Source of the DNA: Phytobacter ursingii
GTDB lineage: Bacteria > Pseudomonadota > Gammaproteobacteria > Enterobacterales > Enterobacteriaceae
DNA: 64,000 nt
Assembly (NCBI GenBank): GCA_901456055.1
Contig: CABDWT010000001.1
Coordinates: forward strand, 248,001-312,000
Direction: 5' to 3'
In this document: piece after piece, positions 47,330 to 59,284 of the stretch
Numbering within the stretch: position 1 is the stretch's first letter
How the letters are laid out: the number at the start of each line of letters is the position of its first letter
Translations under genes and position numbers: made by a program
The notes under the pieces: generated by a model
Told to the model about the DNA's origin: nothing
What the model saw: only the letters and a program-made list of their open reading frames with translations
The model's database searches: none

Positions 47330-49312
47330 ATGTTTAAAAAACTGCTCTCCAGCCTGACCGGCAAAAAACACAAACCGCCGGCCCCCGTTGAACCAGAACA
47401 GGCAAATTCCGTAGAGGCACAACCGCCGCAGGAGGAGATGATTGTCGCCTGGGACGCCAACGGGCGAGAGATACATATCGCCCGTAACGACTGGCGTAAC
47501 AGTGTTTTCCTGCCCGGTCTTGCGCAAAAGTGGAATAACGCGGCGGAACTTTATGATGCGATCCTGAGCGGACTGAACGATGGTTTTGCCGCCGATCTTA
47601 TCCCTGCTGCCGCGCGTCTGGTGGAGATTGACGACGATCCCGAACGCAGCCATACCATTCAGGGCATTGTGCTGATGGAAAATAAACGCCTGGTCGAGGC
47701 TGAAAGCACGTTGCAGGCGGGTATAGCGAAAGTTGGGGCCACGGGAACATTGCTGACCAATCTGGCTAAAGTTTTCTCTCACAAGGGGGACGATGCCCGC
47801 GCCGAGGAGCTACTCTGGCAGGCTATTGAAGCCGATCCCAATCTCGATAACGGCTTGCTCTGGTGGGCGAGTATTAAGCAGGAGCGTGAAGGGGAAGCGG
47901 GATATGTCGCGGGGCTGCGGACCGTTGCAGCGCTGCCCGGATCCTGGCGCGCACAACTCTGGCTGGCGCGCTATTACCTCGAACATAGCAACGTTGCGGC
48001 TGCCAGAGCGCTGTATGACGACGTACTGGCGCAGGGACGATACGACGGCAGTTCGCTGATGATGATCTCCGGCGATCTGGGTAGGAACGGCGAAATACCG
48101 CTGCTTGTTGAACTCATCGCCCCTGTGTATGACGAAAAGCGCCACGATCCGATGGCCGGTATTAATTTGCTGCGCGCTTATCAGGAGCTGGGCAATCCCG
48201 ACGAGGGGGAAAAGCTGTTGCGCCGGATGTATGCGCTGGACTACCCACCGCTTAAACAGTATCTGGATGAATCCGCCCGCGCCTTTCAGACGATGCGCGA
48301 GCAGCATGCGCAGGCCACCCCCACCGATCCGGGCGAGGTGGAAATCAATACGCTGGCCCTTACGCAGCCTGTCTGGCAGTACGGGCTGTGTAATGCCGAC
48401 TGGCTTTTCGGGCAGAAACCGCAAGAGGCAAACACGGTCGGTTTCTTTGTGCTGAGTAAAATCGACGATGACGCGACACCGTCCGAGTCGCAGCGTGAAG
48501 ATGACCTGGGACGTCTTACTCGTGCTATTCCTCTGTATCTTGCCGAAGCAACCCACTACTGGAGCGATTATGCCGCCCGTTGTTATGTCCAGGTCGCTGC
48601 GGGCATCGGGCCGGTTGTCTCAACCCATCCGTTTGATGGTTATGGGCTGTTCGACCTTGTGCCGCCAGAAATGAAATACTTTGTGACCGGGGAGATCGGC
48701 TGTTCAGGAGAGGGGCCGCAACGTCAGTGGCAGCTTACTCTCAGCCTTTGGGATTGTACTCAACGGACCCAATGCGCGACTGAGAGTGGTACGGTAGCGC
48801 AGTCTGATTTGGGAGCGCAGGTGCTTAAGATGGAGCAAGGTCTGCTGGCGAAAATGGGACCGGTGAACCCTCAGCCGCTGGATACGTTCTATGCACGTCC
48901 CTCCGTTGATGCGATGGATATCTATCTTGGTGAACTGGGTCAGGCTTTTATGTTAACGCTGGTCGCCAACCAGCAGGTGCCCCGTTCCGCCGTATGGGGT
49001 GAGCGGACAATGCTGGAGTGGCCGCTGAATATGGCATTGCAATGGCCGCAGGCGGACGTGCCGAAAATGATGTACTTCTCCGGGCTGGGGAAAGCTTTTG
49101 ATTACCAGTCAGAAGTGCTGGCTGAATATAAAACGCGTACGCTGGAACTATTACGCACCGCCACGCAGGAAAACAGCCCGGCGGCACAACTGGCGCCTCT
49201 GGTCTGGAAAATATTCGCCATGGAAGATGAATTCAGCGCCGGGCAGCAAAATATGCCAGCGCAAACCAGTCCGGCCTATACTGAGTGGCTTACGCGCGTT
49301 GCCGAAAAGTAG
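47330..49312 (+). CDS. Large TPR-containing protein of unknown function
   Basis: About 660 residues, not recognised. No signal peptide or membrane helix is seen. The N-terminus MFKKLLSSLTGKKHK is short, basic and amphipathic, followed by a Pro/Glu-rich linker (about 16-40). Residues about 60-330 carry repeated helical pairs of TPR/Sel1 character (for example AEELLWQAIEADPNLDNGLL and LLRAYQELGNPDEGEKLLRR). The C-terminal half is a separate domain with many aromatic residues and the segment STHPFDGYGLFDLVPPEMKY. ATG 47330 is preferred over GTG 47318 and ATG 47321, though no start has a good ribosome binding site. The context is accessory: a toxin-antitoxin pair before it and an AraC regulator 39 bases after it. 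Confidence 0.7.
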   Translation: MFKKLLSSLTGKKHKPPAPVEPEQANSVEAQPPQEEMIVAWDANGREIHIARNDWRNSVFLPGLAQKWNNAAELYDAILSGLNDGFAADLIPAAARLVEIDDDPERSHTIQGIVLMENKRLVEAESTLQAGIAKVGATGTLLTNLAKVFSHKGDDARAEELLWQAIEADPNLDNGLLWWASIKQEREGEAGYVAGLRTVAALPGSWRAQLWLARYYLEHSNVAAARALYDDVLAQGRYDGSSLMMISGDLGRNGEIPLLVELIAPVYDEKRHDPMAGINLLRAYQELGNPDEGEKLLRRMYALDYPPLKQYLDESARAFQTMREQHAQATPTDPGEVEINTLALTQPVWQYGLCNADWLFGQKPQEANTVGFFVLSKIDDDATPSESQREDDLGRLTRAIPLYLAEATHYWSDYAARCYVQVAAGIGPVVSTHPFDGYGLFDLVPPEMKYFVTGEIGCSGEGPQRQWQLTLSLWDCTQRTQCATESGTVAQSDLGAQVLKMEQGLLAKMGPVNPQPLDTFYARPSVDAMDIYLGELGQAFMLTLVANQQVPRSAVWGERTMLEWPLNMALQWPQADVPKMMYFSGLGKAFDYQSEVLAEYKTRTLELLRTATQENSPAAQLAPLVWKIFAMEDEFSAGQQNMPAQTSPAYTEWLTRVAEK

Positions 49313-49351
49313 CCGTGTCGAAGGATGGAATAATGTGAGGAGGAAGGGAAG

Positions 49352-50158
49352 ATGACAACGCGGAATATTGAACAACGCTTCTGGCGCTCTTCGCGTGTGC
49401 CGTGGATCGAATGGCGTTCTACCGTAGACAGTACGCAGGCCTACAAACTGCACCAGCACCCTCAGTTATCCATTGGCGCGATTATCGACGGCGAGACCCT
49501 CACGCGTTGCCGCGACCGTGAATATCACCTCTATCCGGGCGATATGGTGCTGATTGCTCCCCGTGAAGCGCACAGTTGCAACCCGTCAGCCGAACGTCCA
49601 CGTAGTTATCACATGTTATACCTTGATGAGGCGTGGTGTTTGCAACAATTGGGGGTTGCGCCGGGGGAATATCTTTACTGTGCACAGACCGTATTACGCA
49701 CACCTTCCTTCTTCACCGCTTTTATGCACATTATTTCTCTAATGGAAGATAACCAGGTCGGGGCATTACAGGAGGCGGTACGCGCGCTGCTTGTCAGCCT
49801 GCCTGGCCTGCAAACTGCGATGCAACCGGCTGAATTTTGCGACCCCCTGCAAACGACGCTGCTGGCCGATATTCAGCAACCGCCGTCGCTGGATTGCCTG
49901 GCACAGCGGTACACGTTGCGTAAAGAGACGCTGATTCGCCAGTTTAAGCTGGCAACAGGGCTTACGCCAGGAGCCTGGGTTAATAATGCCCGTGTGGAAT
50001 TTGCCAAAGTGCAGTTGCGGGCGGGCAGAGATATTGCCGATGTGGGGTATCAAAGTGGTTTTGCCGATCAAAGCCACTTCCACCGTACGTTCGTCAGTTT
50101 TACCTCGTCCACGCCCCGGCAGTATGCGCTGGGGCGATCAATATCAGACAATAATTAA
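49352..50158 (+). CDS. AraC-family transcriptional regulator
   Basis: A 268-residue regulator with an N-terminal cupin sensor (about 15-110; stretches HPQLSIGAIIDGE and YLYPGDMVLIAPREAH-like) and two C-terminal AraC helix-turn-helix motifs (about 175-260, with DIADVGYQSGFADQSHFHRTF). The TPR gene ends 39 bases upstream, and a LysE-type exporter begins 49 bases downstream. A common pattern is an AraC regulator next to the exporter it controls. A strong GGAGGAAGGGAAG precedes the ATG. Confidence 0.88.
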   Translation: MTTRNIEQRFWRSSRVPWIEWRSTVDSTQAYKLHQHPQLSIGAIIDGETLTRCRDREYHLYPGDMVLIAPREAHSCNPSAERPRSYHMLYLDEAWCLQQLGVAPGEYLYCAQTVLRTPSFFTAFMHIISLMEDNQVGALQEAVRALLVSLPGLQTAMQPAEFCDPLQTTLLADIQQPPSLDCLAQRYTLRKETLIRQFKLATGLTPGAWVNNARVEFAKVQLRAGRDIADVGYQSGFADQSHFHRTFVSFTSSTPRQYALGRSISDNN

Positions 50159-50207
50159 GTCGGCCAACGCCATAAAGTGACCTCGTCGTTTTACTGATGA
50201 GGTCGCT

Positions 50208-50858
50208 ATGTCTCTGTTACCCGAATTTATTCCCGCCGCGTTTCCACTGCTTGCGCTTTCACATTTTGTCGCACTGGTAAGCCCCGGTCCCGATTTCTTT
50301 TTGCTCGCCGGGTATGCCATCCGTTATCGCCTGCGGGGAAGTGTCGGGATTGGTCCGGGGATCGCGCTGGGAAATGCGGTCTATATTGTGCTGGCGATGT
50401 ATGGCTGGCGGCTGTTGCAGGATTATGCAGTGCTGTTTCGTCTGATTGAGATTGCCGGAGCGCTGTATTTAATCTGGATTGGCGGCCATCTGTTATGCAG
50501 TCGTAAGCAGAACCTGGCGCTCAGCGCTACCCGGATGGATTGCCCGTCGTGGCGAAAACAGTTCTTGCTTGGGCTGGGTTCTGCGTTGCTTAATCCTAAA
50601 AATGCGCTTTTTTACCTGGCATTGATGACCTCAATTCTTGGCGCAAATGTCACCTTTCCACAGCAGCTCTTTTCCGGCGCATGGATGAGCCTGGCGGTAC
50701 TGGTGTGGAATATGGCCATCGCGGCGTTGATTGGATTATCCGCTGTACAGGTGCGTATCACAGTATATGTGCACATTATCGAGCGCACAGCCGGAGCGAT
50801 CCTCGCCGGATTTGGCGCGGTGATGATCCTGACGATGGTGCGTCATGCGGTGATGTGA
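50208..50858 (+). CDS. LysE/RhtB-family amino-acid exporter
   Basis: A 216-residue inner-membrane protein with about six hydrophobic segments. The family motif SPGPDFFLLAGYAI (residues about 25-38) is present, as is GLGSALLNPKNALFYLAL (about 120-138). It should export an amino acid or derivative by proton exchange; the substrate is not predictable. It is co-directional with the AraC regulator upstream. GATGAGGTCGCT precedes the ATG. Confidence 0.88.
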   Translation: MSLLPEFIPAAFPLLALSHFVALVSPGPDFFLLAGYAIRYRLRGSVGIGPGIALGNAVYIVLAMYGWRLLQDYAVLFRLIEIAGALYLIWIGGHLLCSRKQNLALSATRMDCPSWRKQFLLGLGSALLNPKNALFYLALMTSILGANVTFPQQLFSGAWMSLAVLVWNMAIAALIGLSAVQVRITVYVHIIERTAGAILAGFGAVMILTMVRHAVM

Positions 50859-50898
50859 CAAATCCCACGTAAAGACGTGTGTGAATAAAAACAGTACG

Positions 50899-51090
50899 TT
50901 AGCGTTGCGCAGAGGAATCGATAGGTTGGCTTACTTGTTGTGACTGGAGCTTATCCTGATGATGATACCAGGCACCGATTGAGGAATAGATAAAACGACC
51001 AAAGAAAAAGATAAAGCTGATAAGAAGTACGATACGGGTCATGCGACTGTCAAATCGATGTCGTTTTCGCATAGGGGTTGCCTGACTCAC
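50899..51090 (-). CDS. yfgG: YfgG (DUF2633) small membrane protein
   Basis: A 63-residue single-helix protein (helix about 21-38, TRIVLLISFIFFFGRFIYSS) with a basic N-terminus (MRKRHRF). It matches E. coli YfgG, a DUF2633 protein, as I remember it. A longer reading frame runs up to 51117, but GTG 51090 follows AAGGAACC at the right distance and gives the expected length. It diverges from yfgF across an AT-rich gap. Function is unknown. Confidence 0.85.
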   Translation of the reverse strand: MSQATPMRKRHRFDSRMTRIVLLISFIFFFGRFIYSSIGAWYHHQDKLQSQQVSQPIDSSAQR

Positions 51091-51300
51091 AAAAGGTTCC
51101 TTAAGGTATACCCTCAAAAAAGGGCGACTTTGACATTAAGGCACAGAGTGCGGACAAGGTCAATTCTTCGCCATGCAAAATTTCACCCGTGGAAAATATT
51201 AATCAATTTTATATAAAATAAATTAAGTATTTAAGTCATGAATGCTAATCTGCCTCTCTTTTTAAAAAGCGTAAAAATTAATTAATTCGGCGAGTTTTAT

Positions 51301-51314
51301 TTGATATGCATCAA
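51301..51314 (+). promoter_or_regulatory. FNR box upstream of yfgF
   Basis: TTGATATGCATCAA matches the FNR consensus TTGAT-N4-ATCAA perfectly. A -10-like TAAAAT lies at 51336-51341. A start about seven bases later (near 51349) would place the box centre at -41.5, the class II activator position. The surrounding 341 bases between yfgG and yfgF are AT-rich and hold no other gene that I can see. Confidence 0.82.
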
Positions 51315-51431
51315 TCACTGGATGCCCTACAGAACTAAAATTCACGCTCATTTGCTATTTACGCGTTTACAGTCAGGTTGGATGCCTGCCTGAAATACCC
51401 ATTGGGAAATTGGGTTTTTTGTCGAGCATCT

Positions 51432-53660
51432 ATGACTTCGTTGAAAAAATATCATCAGCATAAAGATAAATGGTGGGCATTACCGCTCGTGTTGCCTTGT
51501 CTTTTGCTGCCACTGTTTAACCTGGCGAATACCTATACCCATGTCGCGGGTGAAACGGTTGTACTTTTCTCTCTGCCAATGGCGCTGATGTTCAGTCTGA
51601 TGGTGGTCTTTGGCTGGGCGGCGCTACCCGGCATGATTCTCGCCCTGGTACTAAATATCGGTACGCACGATATCTCTGAACTTGTCGCGCAAATTTTTCA
51701 TTTACTTATTCCCGTGGTGATCAGTTGGGGCGGCTATCGTGTGTTTGTTACGCGTCGGCAAAATATTGCCTACGGAAACTCCGCCTTTATTGCCCAACGC
51801 ATGTTCTGGCAGGTCTTTTGCCCGTCAACGATTTATTTGATTATTCTCGAGTTCGTTATCTGGCTGGCGTTGTACGACACGGATTTTAGTAAGACTGACA
51901 TATTGTCGCTGAATATTCATTTGCTGATTGATTATCAGGCATTACTGGTCGGTACTATGACCGGCATTCCTCTGTGCTATTTGGTTATTCGTATCGTTCG
52001 TCATCCGCGTTATCTGCGAAGCTGGTTATCGCAACTGCGCCATGAATTCGATCCAAAAGTGACCCGCTGTGAGATGGTTATCTGGCTGAGTATCCTGACG
52101 GGATTGGTCATTCTCTTGCTCATGCCGCTGAATGAAAATAGCTCCATTTTCAGCACCAATTACACACTCTCTCTGGTCTTGCCTGTCATGTTGTGGGGCG
52201 CGTTGCGCTATGGATACCGGTTTATATCGGTGCTCTGGACGCTGCTGTTGATGGTCTCGGTACACTATTTTTATCGCTATCTTCCCGTCTATCCGGCTTA
52301 TGAAATTCAGTTGGCTATCGCCTCGTCGAGCTACCTGGTCTACTCGTTTATCATTCTTTGCGTATCGGTACTGGCGACCCGGCAACGGCATGTTCACGCC
52401 CGTGCCCGCCGTCTTGCCTATCTTGATCCCGTTGTTCAGATACCCAATCTGCGCGCCCTTAACCGTGCGCTGGCGGGTTCGCCCTGGTCTGTGCTCTGCT
52501 ATTTAACGGTGCCTGAACTGGAAGTCCTGGGGCGTAACTATGGCGTGATGCTACGTATTCAGTACAAGCAAAAACTGTCGGACTGGCTTAAAACCAGCCT
52601 TGATGATGATGAACGTGTCTACCATCTTTCTGGTCATGATCTGGCCATTCGCCTTAATACCCAGTCGCACCAGAGCCGTATAGACGCGCTGGATGCCCGA
52701 ATTAAGGCGTTTCGTTTCTTCTGGGATGATATGCCGCTACAGCCACAGGTAGGTATGAGCTATTGCTATGTACGCTCGCCGGTGCAGCATCTTTACTTGC
52801 TGCTTGGCGAACTGAGTACCATTGCGGACCTGTCGCTGGCGACAAATCATCCAGAAAGCTTGCAGCACCGTGGGGCGGCGAACCTTCAGCGTAGCCTTAA
52901 GGATAAAGTGGATATGATGAACCGCCTGCAGCTGGCGCTGGAGGAGAATCGCTTTAGTTTGCTGGTGCAGCCTATCGCCGGGATGCGCGGCGACAATTAC
53001 CACGAAATTCTGCTGCGAATGAATGAAGAGAACGGCCAGTACATTAACCCGGATGATTTTCTGCCGGTAGCCCATGAGTTTGGTCTGTCGTCACGTATCG
53101 ACCTTTGGGTTGTGGAGCATGTCCTGTGTTTTATGTCTGCTCATCGCGCAACGTTACCCGCACAGCGTTTTGCCATTAACCTGTCGCCTGCCTCCGTGTG
53201 CCGGGCGCAGTTTTCTCTGGACGTGGCCCGCCTGTTGAAAAAGTATGGCGTCGAGGCATGGCAGTTGATCTTCGAAATTACCGAAAGTAATTCGTTAACG
53301 AATCTGGAGCAGGCAAATCAAACGCTCGGCCAGTTGCAAAAAATGGGCTGTAGCGTAGCGATTGATGATTTTGGTACAGGTTATGCCAGCTATGCGCGGC
53401 TGAAAAATGTGAATGCCGATATCCTGAAAATTGACGGTAGTTTTATCCGCAATATCGTTTCCAATAGTCTGGATTACCAGATTGTCGCCTCAATTTGCCA
53501 TCTGGCGCGCATGAAAAAAATGCGGGTCGTGGCGGAGTACGTCGAGAATGAAGAGATACGCAGCGCAGTGGTTGCGCTGGGTATCGATTATTTGCAGGGG
53601 TATTTGATTGGCAAGCCAGAGCCGCTGGAAAATCTGCCAGGGCAGATCCAGGCGGCCTGA
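51432..53660 (+). CDS. yfgF: Cyclic di-GMP phosphodiesterase YfgF
   Basis: A 742-residue inner-membrane protein. An N-terminal MASE1-type membrane region (about 1-320) is followed by a degenerate GGDEF domain without the GGDEF motif (about 330-480) and an EAL domain (about 500-735). EAL landmarks include DDFGTGYASYARLK and LKIDGSF; the signature EAL reads EIL (HEILLRMNE). The E. coli relative, as I recall, also reads EIL and is active, with a role under anaerobic conditions. ATG 51432 (MTSLKKYHQHKDKWW) matches E. coli; an upstream in-frame start at 51378 is not favoured. Confidence 0.93.
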   Translation: MTSLKKYHQHKDKWWALPLVLPCLLLPLFNLANTYTHVAGETVVLFSLPMALMFSLMVVFGWAALPGMILALVLNIGTHDISELVAQIFHLLIPVVISWGGYRVFVTRRQNIAYGNSAFIAQRMFWQVFCPSTIYLIILEFVIWLALYDTDFSKTDILSLNIHLLIDYQALLVGTMTGIPLCYLVIRIVRHPRYLRSWLSQLRHEFDPKVTRCEMVIWLSILTGLVILLLMPLNENSSIFSTNYTLSLVLPVMLWGALRYGYRFISVLWTLLLMVSVHYFYRYLPVYPAYEIQLAIASSSYLVYSFIILCVSVLATRQRHVHARARRLAYLDPVVQIPNLRALNRALAGSPWSVLCYLTVPELEVLGRNYGVMLRIQYKQKLSDWLKTSLDDDERVYHLSGHDLAIRLNTQSHQSRIDALDARIKAFRFFWDDMPLQPQVGMSYCYVRSPVQHLYLLLGELSTIADLSLATNHPESLQHRGAANLQRSLKDKVDMMNRLQLALEENRFSLLVQPIAGMRGDNYHEILLRMNEENGQYINPDDFLPVAHEFGLSSRIDLWVVEHVLCFMSAHRATLPAQRFAINLSPASVCRAQFSLDVARLLKKYGVEAWQLIFEITESNSLTNLEQANQTLGQLQKMGCSVAIDDFGTGYASYARLKNVNADILKIDGSFIRNIVSNSLDYQIVASICHLARMKKMRVVAEYVENEEIRSAVVALGIDYLQGYLIGKPEPLENLPGQIQAA

Positions 53661-53662
53661 TG

Positions 53663-55204
53663 CTATGCGGCCACGCCGGGTGACTGCTCTTCTTCGACTT
53701 TGAGTCGCCAGCCGGTGACAGCCTCCCAATATTCCTGTTCCCGTTCCAGGTCGAACAGAACCAGCGCATTCTGGCTGAACCAGTCATGCGGGAAGCTCAG
53801 CGTCCAGTGGTTATCATCGGTCTTGAGGCGCAGGGTCGGCGGCGTCGTTGTCGCCTGACGCTGGTTGTTCAGCAACACCCCCAGACGCAAGAGCTGAATT
53901 AACGGCAGGTAGTGCTTTTTCTTAAACAACGTGAAGCGCGGTAAATCATCCAGCTTTATCGCTTTACGGTGATAGCGCACCAGCGTGGCCATCATCAACT
54001 GCTGTTCCTGGTTATAACCGGGCAGATCGCTGTTTTGCAGAATATAAGCCGAGTGACGATGCATTCCGCTGTGGTTAATATTCAAACCGACTTCATGCAG
54101 CATGGCTGCCCATTTGAGCAGCGCCGCCAGCTGCGGGTTGATGAGTTTCGGGTTTTGCGCCTGCCACTGATCGTAGATGTGCATGGTGGTTTCCAGCACG
54201 CGACGCGCCTGTTCACGATCGATGTTGTACTGATTGGCAAGGCTCTGCGCCGTGCGGCTGCGGATGTCCTGATGACGGAAACGGCCTTCCATTTCATACA
54301 GCACGCCTTCGCGCAGCGCACCGTCTGAGAGGCGTAACTCGTTAATCGCCAGCGCGTCAAAAACCCCGCAGAGAATGGCCAGACCTGGGGCGAAGACCGC
54401 TTTACGTTCATCGGACAGACCCGGTAAGTTCAGCTCGTCGAAGCTTTTGAACTTCACGACTTCGGCAATCAGTTTTTTCAGGCGCTCAGGGGTGATAGAA
54501 CCATCTTTTTCCCCTAGTGCCAGCAGAACTTCGTGGGCCGCTTTGATGGTGCCGGATGCGCCAAGCGCGACATCCCAGCCCTGAATTCTAAACTGCCAGG
54601 CCAGCGTTTCCAGTTTCTGCGTCGCTGCAACGCGGGCGCGCTGGAAGTTTTCCGCATTGATGGTTCCGCCCGGAAAATAAAGCTGTGCGAAGCTGACGCA
54701 GCCCATTCGACGGCTTTCCACCAGTTTGGGTTCAAAATCTTCGCCAATGACCAGTTCCGTCGAACCGCCGCCGATATCAATAACCAGCTTGCGGCCTTTT
54801 TCCGGCTGCGTGTGTTCGACACCCATAAAAATCAGGCGCGCTTCTTCGTTACCAGAGATGATTTCGATGGGGTAGGGAATAACCTTTTCCGCTCGTTTAA
54901 GGAACTCCGGTGCGTTGAGCGCCTGGCGCAACGTGTGGGTTCCCACAATACACACGCTTGACGGATCAAAGCCTTGCAGGCGTTCCGCGAACAGCGACAG
55001 ACAGGCGAGACCGCGCTCCATAGCCTCTTCACTCAGCATATTATTGCTGTCGAGGCCATCCGCCAGATGTACGCGTTGTTTCAGACGGCCAATGATCTGC
55101 ATGGCGCCATCAACAACGCGGGCAATCACCATATGAAAACTGTTCGAACCCAGGTCGACCGCAGCGAATTCCTGCGGTCGTGCTGTCTTTTCATTTATCG
55201 GCAT
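53663..55204 (-). CDS. ppx: Exopolyphosphatase Ppx
   Basis: A 513-residue enzyme that releases phosphate from the ends of polyphosphate; relatives also cleave pppGpp. Sugar-kinase-like fold motifs [13 protein letters not shown] (near residue 15) and [15 protein letters not shown] (near residue 140) are present. A C-terminal HD-like half follows. Length equals E. coli Ppx. It lies three bases after ppk on the same strand, the conserved ppk-ppx operon, and converges with yfgF. Confidence 0.97.
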   Translation of the reverse strand: MPINEKTARPQEFAAVDLGSNSFHMVIARVVDGAMQIIGRLKQRVHLADGLDSNNMLSEEAMERGLACLSLFAERLQGFDPSSVCIVGTHTLRQALNAPEFLKRAEKVIPYPIEIISGNEEARLIFMGVEHTQPEKGRKLVIDIGGGSTELVIGEDFEPKLVESRRMGCVSFAQLYFPGGTINAENFQRARVAATQKLETLAWQFRIQGWDVALGASGTIKAAHEVLLALGEKDGSITPERLKKLIAEVVKFKSFDELNLPGLSDERKAVFAPGLAILCGVFDALAINELRLSDGALREGVLYEMEGRFRHQDIRSRTAQSLANQYNIDREQARRVLETTMHIYDQWQAQNPKLINPQLAALLKWAAMLHEVGLNINHSGMHRHSAYILQNSDLPGYNQEQQLMMATLVRYHRKAIKLDDLPRFTLFKKKHYLPLIQLLRLGVLLNNQRQATTTPPTLRLKTDDNHWTLSFPHDWFSQNALVLFDLEREQEYWEAVTGWRLKVEEEQSPGVAA

Positions 55205-55207
55205 AGA

Positions 55208-57274
55208 TTAGTCAGACTGTTCAAGTGATGTCAGATATTCATGAATCGCGAGCTGCGCGCGTACTTTACGGCGGTTGCCGCGCGGCACATATCGATTACT
55301 CAGCTCTTTATCGACGTAGCGTGCTTTGACGGTATCACTGAACAGAAGATCAATGATATCCAGTACCTGCTGTTTAAGGCGCGGATCGAGCAACGGCGCC
55401 GCTACTTCAATACGGTAATCGATGTTTCGCGTCATCCAGTCAGCAGACGACAGATACACTTTTTTATCGCCGCCATTCTCAAAAATATAGATGCGATCGT
55501 GTTCAAGGAAACGGTCAACAATGCTAATTACGCGAATATTATCGCTGATGCCTTCCAGTTGAGGGATAAGCGAGCACATACCGCGCACCAGTAAATTCAC
55601 CGGCACGCCAGAACTGGAGGCCGTATACAGCCGGTCAACCAGACCTTTATCCACCAGATTGTTGATTTTCAGCGTAATTCCGGACGGAATGCCGTTCTGC
55701 GCATTGGCAATTTCGGTGTCGATCATTTTGTACAGCAGATCGCGCGAGTTTTGCGGCGATACCAATAAATAATCGAAATTCACCGGACGGTACGGGTTCT
55801 CAATAAAGTTAAACACCCGGCGCACTTCGTTGGTGATACGCGCATCGGCGGTCAGCAAGGAGTAGTCGGTATAGATACGCGCGGTCTTTTCGTTAAAGTT
55901 GCCGGTACCAATATGAGCGTAACGCACCACTTCGTCATTTTCCATACGCGACACCAGGAACAGCTTGGCGTGGATTTTCAAACCCGGCGCCGAGAAGATC
56001 ACCTGCACACCGGCTTCGGTCAGACGCTTCGCCCAATGGATGTTAGCTTCTTCATCGAAACGCGCCTGCAGCTCCACCACCACGGTCACTTTCTTGCCGT
56101 TATGGGCGGCGTGGATCATGGAGTCGATAATGCGCGAGTCTTTCGCTACGCGGTAAATGTTGATTTTTATCGCCAGCACGCTTGGGTCAAACGATGCCTG
56201 GCGCAGCAGTTCCAGCACATGCTCAAAGGTGTGATATGGGTAATAGAGCAGCACATCGCGTTCGCGAATGGCATCAAAACCGTTGCGGAACTTATCAAAC
56301 CAGACATGGCGCAGGCGCGGTAACGGTTTGTTCACCAGGTTCGCTTTCCCGACGTTCGGGAAGCTAATAAAGTCTTTAAAGTTATGGTAGCGGCCGCCGG
56401 GAATAATGGAGTCATAACGGGAAATGGTCAGTTTCTCGCGCAGCATCTCGACCATGGCATCCGGCATATCACGCTGGTAAACAAAGCGTACCGGCTCTGC
56501 CGTCAGACGCTGTTTCAGGCTTGAAGACATCAGCTCCATCAGGCTCGATTCCATCTCGTGTACCAGATCATATTCGGCGTCACGGGTCATCTTCATCGAG
56601 TAGGCGTTCAACGCGTCGTAATCAAAGAAACCTTTGAAGATATCATCTAGGCAATAACGCAGGATGTTATCCAGCAGGATCATCGGCTTGCGACGGCGCG
56701 GCGCTTCCGGCGGCAGGTTCACGAAACGCGGCACTTTATCAGACGGAATTTCCAGCAGTGCGTAGCGAATATCATCGCCACGGATAATTTCCACCGCCAG
56801 ATAGGTATAGTCGTCCTTTAAGAAGCGAATCAGATTGGTTTCGCGATTAATCAGCGTCGGGGTGATGTGCTGGCGCAGATACTGTCGGAAATAGTGGCGC
56901 AGCCAGTTTTGCTGATTGGCGGAAAGCTGGCGTTCATTAATCAAAAAGATTTGATTACGCGCCATTTCCAGCAGTAGTTCGTTATAGAGACCGTCAAATT
57001 CCTGATCGGCTTTCAGTACGCGAGACTGGATTTTACCCAGCAGGTGGCGTGAATGGGTGTTGGTGCCTTGTCCTTGTTCTTCGCTAATAATGATGCGGCG
57101 TTTCAGTTCTGCGAAGCGAACTTTATAGAATTCATCAAGGTTGTTGGAATAAATCCCTAAAAAGCGCATGCGTTCAATGAGCGGGTTACTCTTATCCGCC
57201 GCTTCCTGCAGAACGCGCTCGTTAAAGCACAACCAACTTAGTTCTTTTTCCAGATATAGCTTTTCCTGACCCAT
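55208..57274 (-). CDS. ppk: Polyphosphate kinase Ppk1
   Basis: A 688-residue enzyme that makes long-chain polyphosphate from ATP. Residues include the catalytic-site stretches [13 protein letters not shown] and [11 protein letters not shown] with the phosphorylated His near 435. N-terminal, head, and two C-terminal PLD-like domains follow the family order. Length matches E. coli. A Pho-box-like repeat lies 130-160 bases upstream. Confidence 0.97.
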   Translation of the reverse strand: MGQEKLYLEKELSWLCFNERVLQEAADKSNPLIERMRFLGIYSNNLDEFYKVRFAELKRRIIISEEQGQGTNTHSRHLLGKIQSRVLKADQEFDGLYNELLLEMARNQIFLINERQLSANQQNWLRHYFRQYLRQHITPTLINRETNLIRFLKDDYTYLAVEIIRGDDIRYALLEIPSDKVPRFVNLPPEAPRRRKPMILLDNILRYCLDDIFKGFFDYDALNAYSMKMTRDAEYDLVHEMESSLMELMSSSLKQRLTAEPVRFVYQRDMPDAMVEMLREKLTISRYDSIIPGGRYHNFKDFISFPNVGKANLVNKPLPRLRHVWFDKFRNGFDAIRERDVLLYYPYHTFEHVLELLRQASFDPSVLAIKINIYRVAKDSRIIDSMIHAAHNGKKVTVVVELQARFDEEANIHWAKRLTEAGVQVIFSAPGLKIHAKLFLVSRMENDEVVRYAHIGTGNFNEKTARIYTDYSLLTADARITNEVRRVFNFIENPYRPVNFDYLLVSPQNSRDLLYKMIDTEIANAQNGIPSGITLKINNLVDKGLVDRLYTASSSGVPVNLLVRGMCSLIPQLEGISDNIRVISIVDRFLEHDRIYIFENGGDKKVYLSSADWMTRNIDYRIEVAAPLLDPRLKQQVLDIIDLLFSDTVKARYVDKELSNRYVPRGNRRKVRAQLAIHEYLTSLEQSD

Positions 57275-57403
57275 TACAACTTACACTCCGGTTAACTCTC
57301 GGGACACGGCAATTTCTTCTCGCTATGGCAGTGCCCTCGTGTGCAGGTAAACGTGTTGGCGTTCGTTTGAGTGACATCCCTATTATGGCGAGCTTTGCCA
57401 GTA

Positions 57404-57434
57404 GATGTCCAACTGTGACAGATAAGTATGACAG
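57404..57434 (-). promoter_or_regulatory. Pho-box-like direct repeats upstream of ppk
   Basis: On the minus strand CTGTCAT (57428-57434), CTGTCAC (57415-57421) and a weaker GGACATC (57404-57410) follow each other. The spacing between the first two is 13 rather than the canonical 11 bases; the second and third are 11 apart. A -10-like CATAAT lies at 57382-57387. PhoB control of ppk is known in Klebsiella. The rest of the 231-base ppk-purN gap holds no gene that I can see. Confidence 0.4.
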
Positions 57435-57505
57435 TAATCCGGTTTTACCCGCAGAAAGGTGTTGCGCGCAACGTTATGTTACGCGCAGGCAAAGAAAAGG
57501 GCCGC

Positions 57506-59208
<1,703 letters not shown>

Positions 59209-59284
59209 TCACCCGTCATATTTCAGGCTGTTACCCGAACTAATCCGGTTTTGGAAATAAAATTCGGCGCAATTCTAACAGTGA

